Shown in pieces: positions 17,501-24,404 of a stretch of 36,094 nt of DNA. The notes beneath the pieces were generated by a model, which searched no databases, was not told the origin of the DNA, and worked only from the letters and a program-made list of their open reading frames with translations. Source of the DNA: UBA5314 sp035560815 (lineage in GTDB: Bacteria > Bacillota > Syntrophomonadia > Syntrophomonadales > Syntrophomonadaceae); the NCBI GenBank assembly GCA_035560815.1, contig DATMYR010000064.1, positions 1 through 36,094 on the forward strand. The letters run 5' to 3'. Positions within the stretch are counted from its first letter, which is position 1. Each line of letters begins with the position of its first letter. The translations under genes and the position numbers were made by a program.

Positions 17501-18097
17501 CAATTCCTCAATAAAATCGTGAGAAAGAGCATAGATTCCCCCCAGTGGATCACCCACCCTGAAACCATAGAAAACCTCCAGAATGGGAGCGGCCAGCATA
17601 TGCGCAATGCTATCCATCCCCAGGTAGCGCCGCAAGCTGCCTAAAACAAGATCATATTCTCCCTGAATCGGAGTCAACAGGCTTTCCAACCAGGCATTGT
17701 CGATTCCAGGCCCCTGCTCGTTGGCCATATTGGCACTGAAGAGAAGGAGATCGGCCTCCAGTCTTTTCGTGATCTCGATAATGGACCGAATAGCCATCCC
17801 TCTGCCACTTATAGCCTCCGGAAGGAGGAATTCCAGGTGGGGGTGTTTTAAACGGGTGGTCTTGATTACATCCAGGCACAAGGATGCGGAAGCATCCCCT
17901 ACACATACAATGAGTTGCCGCCGCCCTATCCAGGACTGCAGAACCCGATCAATGGATTGCAGAAGAGGTCCGATGCTGTCTGCTTCATTAAAAAAGGGAA
18001 TCCCTATTACCAGGTCATAGTTGCTGAACTCAATCAATTGTGGTTTAATGCGATTCAAGGTTTCATCGAATAAGGCTTCCGTACCCATGCCGCTCAA
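14561..18097 (-). CDS. Fusion of a GT-A glycosyltransferase-like domain, an unknown middle region and a GH130 mannoside phosphorylase
   Basis: A 1178-residue soluble protein. Residues 28-250 resemble glucosyl/mannosyl-3-phosphoglycerate synthases (GT81/GT2 fold): GIPFFNEADSI, GRGMAIRS and DPLGGIYALS. Where the metal-binding DxD is expected (about 121-123) it reads SAN, so this domain may be inactive or metal-independent. Residues 440-860 match nothing I know. Residues 867-1165 are GH130: NPGALRIGDLVYLFYRAVGE, GCEDPR (943-948, with the family acid), KDAIIFPE, HRIEPSIW and VYYGAADTSIG. GH130 enzymes cleave beta-mannosides, mostly by phosphorolysis to mannose-1-phosphate, the ManC substrate. The start is probably TTG with GGGGG nine bases upstream; an ATG three codons on is possible. 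It is convergent to the GT4 run. Confidence 0.85.
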   Translation of the reverse strand: MSGMGTEALFDETLNRIKPQLIEFSNYDLVIGIPFFNEADSIGPLLQSIDRVLQSWIGRRQLIVCVGDASASLCLDVIKTTRLKHPHLEFLLPEAISGRGMAIRSIIEITKRLEADLLLFSANMANEQGPGIDNAWLESLLTPIQGEYDLVLGSLRRYLGMDSIAHMLAAPILEVFYGFRVGDPLGGIYALSHDFIEELAHEAHFWGDKIRGFGFDFWLITRALCWNRNVCEVSMGGVVHAHSLPTRNRIFSQTARAVFEAIKRDSATWLKDRLVIKVADILVRSEVKRPDIIEHSIPDLIHNFYQGCRDFSPVLERLSRAEEILRLAGNEQEVFCFSDDLWVSVVLDLVRMYAFDDSMNPASIIALTTALYNGKVASYLLGMHQFAVRIHASNEVEKDEVLVRKMESIRQNLTSSLWQNKAGFSEQWMQQQESARPALVPLGYMEYVPGKPIVVPKKICGRDACLVQTDNIFRDLRKDYYEKFNCFISEGLGLDPHAPPDQIIAGVEDFMAQLERGLEKLLPGDLHTDEGTGMFVQRLFQLFPQHRMFTVSSDLLREMLVRFPPINLMIPMGYYKPEQLIEKIGARDAFTQANMVETWTYTDRDLTWLVDNIKPENFEWVDIKPIILTDDLRMGLIAQGKISAFNLLTARISIKCLEPGQGGKYPRLRYFTGLVRRLAVAENFSRLFLLNAAERKNVGMKVRNSLLGLPKGEEFSAHTIIENHHHRKVVAKFKQIATDLEEQQNLDLARLFRLMAESYGLGQVLENGVFLTCTAWSWASYSFKGGLKIPTPLTTSVESRWFNHDFLEKLYQALGYNVEELMDLVLRLIQEGRSEQNLLDSLLPARPKDVTVIVQETTNEPSKYLKRYKGNPILEPLENHSWESKFVLNPGALRIGDLVYLFYRAVGEDGISSIGLAITDGYRVLERIPEPIFSPETPEEIQGCEDPRLIVIEDRIFMLYTAYDGNIAQIAAASIPLKHFQAGNYRDWQREGLAFKNIWDKDAIIFPERINGRYVIYHRIEPSIWVTYVDQLKFPIKEKHAIIIGPRPGRMWDSLKVGAGAQPIKTRYGWLLIYHGVDYNYVYRLGVILVDLNNPAKVIFRSPNPVLEPEEDYEVGLSGAWVPNVVFTCGAVAGVDKEILEDQDEILVYYGAADTSIGVARCTLADLIPEKFRKTDLK

Positions 18098-18228
18098 GCA
18101 GCCAATCCCCCTTTTGATTGGTGTTTTGACTTATTTCGTATTACTCATTATTCATTATGCTCTAATGCGGTGATAATATTGCACAAGCCTTTCAACCTTG
18201 ATCATCATCTATCAAAAGGAGCAATTCT

Positions 18229-18253
18229 ATCCCCAGGCCCATACAATGGGGAT
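18229..18253 (-). terminator. Weak hairpin at the end of pepF
   Basis: ATCCCC/GGGGAT pairs around an inner CCCAT/ATGGG possibility, starting at the pepF stop codon. There is no clear T run after it on the minus strand, so it is only a possible terminator. Confidence 0.25.
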
Positions 18254-20052
18254 TATTCGATGAGCGATTCCATTTCATCTAATAGACCGGCAAAGAAATC
18301 CAGTGCCTTCTCCACCGGTTCAGCTTGAGTCAGGTCCACGCCTGCCTTCTGCAGAAGCAGGACCGGGTAATCGGAGCCGCCGGACTGCAGGAAATTGAGG
18401 TATCTCTTCACTGCCGCTTCCCCTTCCTGAACGATCTGCTCCTTGATGGCGGTAGCGGCTGAGAACCCGGTGGCGTACTTATATACGTAAAAGGCTGAGT
18501 AAAAATGCGGTATACGCATCCATTCCAGAGCAATTTCCTCGTCCAGTATCAACTGGCTTCCATAATACAGACGGTTTAAGTCTAAATATACCTGGCTGAT
18601 CATATCGGGGGTTAATGCTTCTCCCGCCTCTGCTTTTTCGTGAATGATTTTCTCAAATTCGGCAAAGAGGGTCTGTCGGTACACCGTGCCTCTGAATTGC
18701 TCCAAATAGTGGTTGATCAAATAGAGCTTTTCCTGCCGGTCGTTGGTTTTCTTGAGCAAGTGGTCGATTAGCAACGATTCGTTGACGGTAGAGGCCACCT
18801 CGGCCAGGAAAATCGGATACTGGCTGTAGACATAGGGTTGGGCCTGGTTGGAATAGAAACTGTGCATAGAATGCCCCATTTCATGGGCCAGGGTAAATAA
18901 ATCATCCAGCTTATCATCGTAATTCATTAAGACATAGGGGTGAGTGTCATAAGATCCCCAGGAATAGGCCCCACTGGTCTTACCCTGGTTTTCGTAAACA
19001 TCAATCCAACCACCATGCATACCTTTTCCCAACTGGTCCAGATATCCATGCCCTAGAGGCTGTAAGGCCTCAACCACTGTTTCCCGGGCCTTCTCGTAAG
19101 GGACCTCTAATTTGTACTCCGGGATCAATGATACATAAAGGTCATAGACGTGCAGGTCATCGAGGCCCAGCATTTTTTGGCGCAGCTTTACATAACGTTG
19201 TAAATAGGGTAATTTGCTATGAACGCTTTCTATCAGTTGCTGGTAGACCCGGGGATCAATATTATCCCCCTGGAGGGAAGCTTCCAAACTCGAAGGATAG
19301 TTGCGGACCCGGGAATAAAATATGTCACTTTTTACGCTGGCGCTAAACGTGCTGCTCACAGTGTTCTTCAATTTTGCGTAGGAACCGTAAAGCCCCTGAA
19401 ATGCTTCTTTGCGAACCCGGCGGTCTTTGCTTTCCATGAACCGCCCGAATCGGCCTTTGGTCAGTTCAATTTCATGGCCCTCTTCGTCCTTTATCATGGG
19501 GAATTTGATATCAGCATTGTTCAACATCGTAAAGGTGTTTTTAGAAGATATGGATAAATCCGCACTCATGGCCAGGATTCTTTCTTCCTCGAAGGATAGA
19601 ATATGCTCCTTTTGCCGCCAGAGTTCGTCAAAGAGGTGGCGGTATACGGCCAGCTCTTTGTTATTTTCCATAAAGGATTGAATCAGCCCCTGATCGAGGG
19701 AACTCAATTCCGGGGTAATAAAAGCTGTGACACTGCTGGTCTGAATGCTCAGGCTTTCAATACGATCATAGAGAGCTTGATATTTGGTATTGCCATTGTC
19801 CTCATCCCTGCGCATACGAGCATAGATCAAGAGTTTCTCGCATTGTCGATCCAAATGTTCCATATCCTGAAAAGAGGCCAGCAAATGATCGGCGGAAGTC
19901 CCCAGAGTTCCCTGGTACTTCTGAATTTTGTCCACCAGGGGCTGGATACCAGCATACTCCTTTTCCCATTCATCATCACTACTGAAAATATCCTCCAAAC
20001 GCCATTTCACTGCCTGGTCAATTTCGTTTCGCATTTTGATTTTACCGCTCAC
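18253..20052 (-). CDS. pepF: Oligoendopeptidase F (M3B metallopeptidase)
   Basis: A 599-residue cytoplasmic zinc peptidase that cuts short peptides. It has the zinc motif HEMGH (390-394), followed about 25 residues later by the third-ligand region FLAEVASTVNE. The N-terminal helical region and overall length are normal for PepF. The start is GTG with AAGGAGG six bases upstream. A strong hairpin lies in its leader. It appears monocistronic and unrelated to the glycan genes downstream of it. Confidence 0.95.
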   Translation of the reverse strand: MSGKIKMRNEIDQAVKWRLEDIFSSDDEWEKEYAGIQPLVDKIQKYQGTLGTSADHLLASFQDMEHLDRQCEKLLIYARMRRDEDNGNTKYQALYDRIESLSIQTSSVTAFITPELSSLDQGLIQSFMENNKELAVYRHLFDELWRQKEHILSFEEERILAMSADLSISSKNTFTMLNNADIKFPMIKDEEGHEIELTKGRFGRFMESKDRRVRKEAFQGLYGSYAKLKNTVSSTFSASVKSDIFYSRVRNYPSSLEASLQGDNIDPRVYQQLIESVHSKLPYLQRYVKLRQKMLGLDDLHVYDLYVSLIPEYKLEVPYEKARETVVEALQPLGHGYLDQLGKGMHGGWIDVYENQGKTSGAYSWGSYDTHPYVLMNYDDKLDDLFTLAHEMGHSMHSFYSNQAQPYVYSQYPIFLAEVASTVNESLLIDHLLKKTNDRQEKLYLINHYLEQFRGTVYRQTLFAEFEKIIHEKAEAGEALTPDMISQVYLDLNRLYYGSQLILDEEIALEWMRIPHFYSAFYVYKYATGFSAATAIKEQIVQEGEAAVKRYLNFLQSGGSDYPVLLLQKAGVDLTQAEPVEKALDFFAGLLDEMESLIE

Positions 20053-20086
20053 AGTAAACCTCCTTCGTTAACTTCTGTTCCCTGTC

Positions 20087-20122
20087 GGGCTTATTTTTTC
20101 CCTTTGAAGGGCAAATAAACCC
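20087..20122 (-). repeat. Hairpin in the pepF leader
   Basis: GGG-C-TTATTT...CCCT/AGGG...AAATAA-A-CCC forms a long, nearly symmetrical stem with a small loop about 35 bases before the pepF start. No T run follows on the minus strand. It may stabilise or regulate the message; no riboswitch class is recognised. Confidence 0.45.
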
Positions 20123-20296
20123 AACGAAAATGTTACTTTTGCCCCCACAGCGTGCAGTTCTAGTTATACCGCTGCCAGCATTATAGTTTATCACCGCCAC
20201 CCACGCAATTGTTTATAGGAATTCATTACCAAAACCCTCTTAATCGCTTTGTTATGAACTCGATGGCAATTGGGAGTCCAAATACATGTGAATGCC

Positions 20297-20324
20297 GTGA
20301 CTTCTGATGAGTTCATGCTAGAAT
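20297..20324 (+). promoter_or_regulatory. Possible promoter with overlapping inverted repeat for the flavin reductase-like gene
   Basis: GTGACT (20297-20302), a 16-base spacer and TAGAAT (20319-20324) form a modest promoter. One arm of an 8-bp inverted repeat (ATGAACTC at 20254-20261, GAGTTCAT at 20309-20316) falls in the spacer and could be an operator site. Nothing else is seen in the 350-base gap apart from the pepF leader. Confidence 0.35.
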
Positions 20325-20402
20325 AAATTTAGACTGCCTCAATCAGGGGCTCTTGAATTTGAAACCGGATCCAATGTGAGAAAGGAGATGTTTGTAATAG
20401 AT

Positions 20403-20924
20403 ATGGAAAACAGATTTTCTTATGCACAGCACAGTGAGGAAATGCTAACACAATTGCCTAAAGGAGCTTTTCTATCAGTTGAAACGGATGGCCGCATCAA
20501 TACAATGACGATTGGTTGGGGTTTTATCGGTTTTATGTGGCAGCTGCCGGTTATGGTGGTAGCTGTGCGCCCAACCCGCTTCACTTATGAATTACTCGAG
20601 AAGTCCGGGCAGTTTACAGTCAGCGTTCCTTTAAACAAACAATTGAAAAAAGAACTGGCCGGAGCGGGCAGTACTTCCGGGAGGGATTTGGACAAATTCA
20701 GCCGGTTTAATTTGACTCCGCAAGCCGGTAAGGAAGTCGGTTGTCCGGTAATTAGGGAGTGCCAACTCTTTTACGAGTGTCAGATGATATATAAGCAAGT
20801 TCTGGATGAAAATTCCTTGGACCCCGATTTGAAGCTTCAGTATTATCCCTTGGAAGACTATCACACACTTTACTTTGGTAAAATATTGACCTCCTACAAA
20901 AAAGAGGCTCTCTCTTCTGATTAA
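20403..20924 (+). CDS. Flavin reductase-like (flavoredoxin) FMN-binding protein
   Basis: A 173-residue split-barrel protein of the flavin reductase/flavoredoxin family. The N-terminal GAFLSVETDGRINTMTIGWGF matches the FMN-binding strand-turn of this family, and VVAVRPTRFTYELL the next strand, with SGQFTVSVP following. Members reduce flavin or carry electrons in anaerobes. The ATG at 20403 gives the family N terminus, but the nearest GGAG is 15 bases upstream; a GTG at 20376 without a ribosome site is the alternative. It has its own promoter and no obvious functional tie to its neighbours. Confidence 0.82.
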   Translation: MENRFSYAQHSEEMLTQLPKGAFLSVETDGRINTMTIGWGFIGFMWQLPVMVVAVRPTRFTYELLEKSGQFTVSVPLNKQLKKELAGAGSTSGRDLDKFSRFNLTPQAGKEVGCPVIRECQLFYECQMIYKQVLDENSLDPDLKLQYYPLEDYHTLYFGKILTSYKKEALSSD

Positions 20925-20950
20925 CAGGGATGGTCAGCCATAGGTGGTTT

Positions 20951-20978
20951 TTGTACCAGCCGATCCCTATGATAAAAT
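20951..20978 (+). promoter_or_regulatory. Possible promoter of the activase gene
   Basis: TTGTAC (20951-20956), a 16-base spacer and TAAAAT (20973-20978) lie about 55 bases before the start at 21034. An AGGGAT/ATCCCT inverted repeat overlaps it and may end the preceding transcript. Confidence 0.35.
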
Positions 20979-21033
20979 GGCTATTAAGAATATTAATGAT
21001 TAAACAAAGTTATGCCTGCGAGGAGCTTTAATC

Positions 21034-21807
21034 ATGGCGGTTATAGGAATTGATCTGGGTTCTACGGCAACGAAAGGTATACTGATCGACAACGGACTGC
21101 AATACGAATCCCTCCTGCCTACCGGCTGGAGCCCTCGTGATACTGCTGAGATCACCATCACTCAGTTATTATCGCAGTCGGGCCTACAAAGATCACAGTT
21201 GGAAAGGCTCTTCGCCACCGGTTATGGACGGGTAGCCATACCCGGCGCCGACCAGACGGTTACAGAAATAAAATGCCAGGCACGGGGTATTCATTCGCTT
21301 TATCCAAATGTGGGAACCATTATCGACATAGGCGGTCAAGACAGTAAAGTGATTCGTATTGGGCCAGCCGGACAAGTATTGGACTTTGCCATGAATGATA
21401 AATGCGCGGCTGGAACCGGGCGCTTTTTACAGGTGATGGCCACTGCGCTGGGCATGGATGTAAGCGAACTGGGAGCCAACGAAGATCTTGCCAAGAACAC
21501 CAATATAAGCAGTATGTGCACGGTATTTGCGGAATCAGAAATTATCGGATTGCTGGCCAGGGGAACCCCGAAAAGCGGGATCATTGCCGGGCTGCATCAG
21601 TCAGTTGCCCGCCGGGTGGCCTCGCTGGCCAGGCGGCTGGGTATAAAAGATCAGGTGGCTTTTACCGGAGGTGTTGCCGCCAACACCGGCATGCAGCGAG
21701 CCTTACAGAAAGAGCTAGGTCAGGAACTAACTGTCCCCGTTCGCTGCTTTTATACCGGGGCTCTGGGAGCGGCTCTGCTGGCCCAGGAATCGCTCTCTTC
21801 CAACTAG
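21034..21807 (+). CDS. 2-hydroxyacyl-CoA dehydratase activase-type ATPase (BadF/BadG/HgdC family)
   Basis: A 257-residue member of the ASKHA-fold activases that use ATP to push an electron from a [4Fe-4S] cluster into 2-hydroxyacyl-CoA dehydratases or benzoyl-CoA reductases. The nucleotide-binding segments are GIDLGSTATKG (5-15) and IDIGGQDSK (97-105). The cluster ligands are Cys124 in NDKCAAGTGRF and Cys162 in SMCTVF. The length is normal for HgdC-type proteins. No dehydratase subunit is in the window, so the partner is elsewhere; such orphan activases are common in Clostridia. GAGGAG precedes the ATG. The enzyme is oxygen-sensitive by family, which supports an anaerobic host. Confidence 0.9.
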   Translation: MAVIGIDLGSTATKGILIDNGLQYESLLPTGWSPRDTAEITITQLLSQSGLQRSQLERLFATGYGRVAIPGADQTVTEIKCQARGIHSLYPNVGTIIDIGGQDSKVIRIGPAGQVLDFAMNDKCAAGTGRFLQVMATALGMDVSELGANEDLAKNTNISSMCTVFAESEIIGLLARGTPKSGIIAGLHQSVARRVASLARRLGIKDQVAFTGGVAANTGMQRALQKELGQELTVPVRCFYTGALGAALLAQESLSSN

Positions 21808-21837
21808 CCGCTGGCTTTAAAACATAAAGTAATAAAA

Positions 21838-21861
21838 GAGCCCTTCAGGGCTCCTTTATTT
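21838..21861. terminator. Bidirectional Rho-independent terminator
   Basis: The stem GAGCCC/GGGCTC with a TTCA loop is flanked by AATAAAA on the left and CCTTTATTTT on the right, so both strands give U-rich tails. It lies between the convergent activase and LCP genes. Confidence 0.85.
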
Positions 21862-21903
21862 TCTTCCACTATATCCGTATTACTCACGCTTAGCAGGATC
21901 TAC

Positions 21904-23163
21904 TTAATCAAACGGATCTTCGGGTGTACCCGATCCCTGAGTTCCAGTCTTTCCATTATCCACCGAGCCAGGGGTCTTAGTTGCCGGGGGATTTGTTCCA
22001 CTGGTAGTCCCGGACCCAGAACCAGTCTTCCCCGTGTTGGAAGAATTCGTTGGGGTAGTTGTATTGGTCCCGTTGGTCGGGTTAGTCGGGCTGGTTGGAG
22101 TAGTGGTTGACTGCCCCGTAGTACCTGTAGTACTCGTGGTGCCCGTTTGCTTCCCGTCTTTTTCCCCGCTTATCGCCTGTGGAGTTCCTTTTGTGGTAGC
22201 ATCGTCCTCCACATCATCGGTGACTACTGGCGCTTTGCTTACCCAACTGGGTGGATCATGGATAACATCATAGGTTTTCCCAGCCAGAAGGGAAGCGATG
22301 ATTCCATTGGCAACAGTCTTATCGGCTTCCCAATAGCTGCCCCCATCCTTGGGATCCGTGAAAGAATAACCCGGCAAAGTCTGGGTAATGATTTCGCTGT
22401 TTTCAAAGTCCTTGGCGGATGTGGCCAAATAGGCCAGATCGCTCACGGGAATATTGGTTCGAATCGAATTCATTAACTCGGGGATAAGTTGAGGAAGCTT
22501 TAATATGGTCTTAGTCTGGAAAGCCTCCTTGGCTACGGCTTTAACAAATTTGGCCTGGCGCTGGGTGCGCCCGATATCCGCCGTGGGTCCGCCCCGGTAC
22601 CGCACATATTTCAGGGCATTCTCGCCATTTAAATGTTGTTGTCCCTTGGGGATATTGATGTTTAAAAAAGGATCTGGATCGGAATGAATCATATTCGTTT
22701 CTACATCAATATCGACTCCGCCCAGTGTGTCGATGATTTTTCCGAAACCCCAGAAGTTGGTGATAATGTAGTAATCGACTTTCGTTCCCAAGAGCTGGCC
22801 GACAGTTGCACAGGCCGCCTCTGGACCACTAATCAAATTTACACTGTTAATTTTCTCCTGGTGACCGGTGGAAGGAACGACCCGAGTATCACGAGGAATC
22901 CACACCAGTACCACTTTCTTATTCTTGGTATCGACACTGGCCAAAATCATCGTATCGCTTCGGGAGTTCGCAGTCATTGACCGAGCATCTATTCCCATCA
23001 AGAGAATATTGACCACTTTCCCCTGAGAAAACTGTTCCAGAATACTTTCCTTAAAACCGTTGCCTGTTATTTTCCCCAGGCCGGCCCCGCAGAAAAACGC
23101 TAATACAAATACAAGGATTACAAAAACGATCCTTTTGGGATTCGTTTTAATGAAATTCATCAT
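21904..23163 (-). CDS. LCP (LytR-CpsA-Psr) family cell-wall glycopolymer ligase
   Basis: A 419-residue membrane-anchored enzyme that transfers lipid-linked anionic polymers or polysaccharides to peptidoglycan. It has a short cytoplasmic N terminus and a membrane helix (about 11-28). The LCP domain (about 48-200) has NILLMGIDAR, NSRSDTMILASVD, IPRDTRV, the conserved Arg/Asp residues, and VRYRGGPTADIGRTQRQ. A C-terminal part and a low-complexity Thr/Ser/Gly/Pro tail (about 330-419) probably span the wall. AAGG lies five bases before the first of two ATGs. It could attach the glycan made by the manC cluster, but that is speculation. Confidence 0.93.
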   Translation of the reverse strand: MMNFIKTNPKRIVFVILVFVLAFFCGAGLGKITGNGFKESILEQFSQGKVVNILLMGIDARSMTANSRSDTMILASVDTKNKKVVLVWIPRDTRVVPSTGHQEKINSVNLISGPEAACATVGQLLGTKVDYYIITNFWGFGKIIDTLGGVDIDVETNMIHSDPDPFLNINIPKGQQHLNGENALKYVRYRGGPTADIGRTQRQAKFVKAVAKEAFQTKTILKLPQLIPELMNSIRTNIPVSDLAYLATSAKDFENSEIITQTLPGYSFTDPKDGGSYWEADKTVANGIIASLLAGKTYDVIHDPPSWVSKAPVVTDDVEDDATTKGTPQAISGEKDGKQTGTTSTTGTTGQSTTTPTSPTNPTNGTNTTTPTNSSNTGKTGSGSGTTSGTNPPATKTPGSVDNGKTGTQGSGTPEDPFD

Positions 23164-23204
23164 GGTGTCCTTCCTCTCCCAAAGCCATAACCATTCAAAT
23201 ATTT

Positions 23205-23234
23205 ATTTTAACAGCTTTTGTCGAGTTGTGTCCA
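23205..23234 (-). promoter_or_regulatory. Promoter of the LCP gene
   Basis: On the minus strand TGGACA (229-234 of the 23 kb block), an 18-base spacer and TAAAAT (205-210) lie about 40 bases before the LCP start. It is a reasonable sigma-A match. Confidence 0.45.
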
Positions 23235-23309
23235 GGCAGATTATCTTAAGAAACGAGGTGGTATTACTCTTGGATCAAGACACAACATGGATGCCGGTAT
23301 GAATTCGAT

Positions 23310-24404
23310 TCAATGAACTTGTCCTAAATGCTGCGCAATGGAATTCAACAAGCTCTCAGTTCCCTGTCCAGTCTGACCCGATACCCAGGCTGTACCATTG
23401 GCTGGCATTCTTGCTTCCGGAAGCAAATCAATTTTGGTGAAGACCGGTATGATCCGTCCCGGCTCTGCACCCAGATTATCCAAAACCTTCTCCACGGTTG
23501 CCATCTTCTCCAAATAATCCGGATCGGAGACATCCATCACGTGGAGAATGAGATCCGCTCGGATGGCCTCCTCCAGGGTGGCGCGGAAGGCCTGAATCAG
23601 ATGATGGGGTAGATTCTGAATAAAGCCCACAGTATCTGTAAGCAGGAATTGTTCCCCATGTAAGTGACCTATCTTTCGTGTGGTCGTATCCAGGGTCTGA
23701 AAAAGGCGGCTGTCTGCATCAGCTTGGTCCTGGCCGCTGCTGTGCCCGATCCGGCACAGGGCATTAAATAGCGATGATTTCCCTGCATTGGTGTATCCTA
23801 CTAAGGAAACTTCTCTGATTCCGGCCCGTTGACGCCGCTTACGGTGAAGTTCTCGGGTAGTTTTTACTTTCTCGATCTGCTGCCTAATATCCCGGATCCT
23901 GCGCCGGATATAGCGGCGGTCCAGTTCCAGTTTCTGTTCCCCGGCACCACGGGTGCCGATGCCGCCCCCCAAACGGCTTAATTCACGGCCCATTCCAGTC
24001 AAACGCGGAAGTCGATATTCCAGGGTCGCCAGTTCAACCTGCAGCTGCCCCTCCCGGGATCGGGCTCGCTGGGCAAATATATCCAAAATGAGCATGGTCC
24101 GATCAACAATCTTGACCTCCAGGGTTTCCTCCAGGTTGCGCAGCTGTACAGGACTCAACTCCTGGTTAAAAACCACCAGATCCGGCTGTTCTTCCTGCAC
24201 CAGACGCTGGACTTCCTCCACTTTTCCCTTTCCTATATAGGTTGACGAACGGGTGTGGTCCTGAGCCTGCACAACGGATGTGATTACTACACCGCCGGCC
24301 GCCTTTACCAGGCCCTGTAGCTCCTGAAAAGACGAATCGAATTCACTGTCTCGGCTTTTCCCCTTCACTCCTACCAAAATGGCTCTTTCTGTTTTTATCG
24401 TCAA
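23310..24404 (-). CDS. hflX: Ribosome-associated GTPase HflX
   Basis: A 364-residue GTPase that splits stalled or hibernating 70S ribosomes. The N-terminal HflX domain carries STYIGKGKVEEV and the glycine-rich loop GGGIGTRGAGE before a long helix. The G domain has G1 GYTNAGKS (about 203-210), G3 DTVG (about 257-260) and G4 TKID. An ATG at 24419 is possible, but GGAGG lies eight bases before a TTG at 24404 whose TTGA overlaps the ygiQ stop, the classic coupled arrangement. It is co-transcribed with ygiQ. Confidence 0.95.
   Translation of the reverse strand: MTIKTERAILVGVKGKSRDSEFDSSFQELQGLVKAAGGVVITSVVQAQDHTRSSTYIGKGKVEEVQRLVQEEQPDLVVFNQELSPVQLRNLEETLEVKIVDRTMLILDIFAQRARSREGQLQVELATLEYRLPRLTGMGRELSRLGGGIGTRGAGEQKLELDRRYIRRRIRDIRQQIEKVKTTRELHRKRRQRAGIREVSLVGYTNAGKSSLFNALCRIGHSSGQDQADADSRLFQTLDTTTRKIGHLHGEQFLLTDTVGFIQNLPHHLIQAFRATLEEAIRADLILHVMDVSDPDYLEKMATVEKVLDNLGAEPGRIIPVFTKIDLLPEARMPANGTAWVSGQTGQGTESLLNSIAQHLGQVH

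Noticed and set aside
20376..20402. GTG at 20376 as start of the flavin reductase-like gene
   Set aside because: It has no ribosome site upstream, and the GGAG lies inside the extra codons; the ATG at 20403 fits the family better, although its spacing is long.
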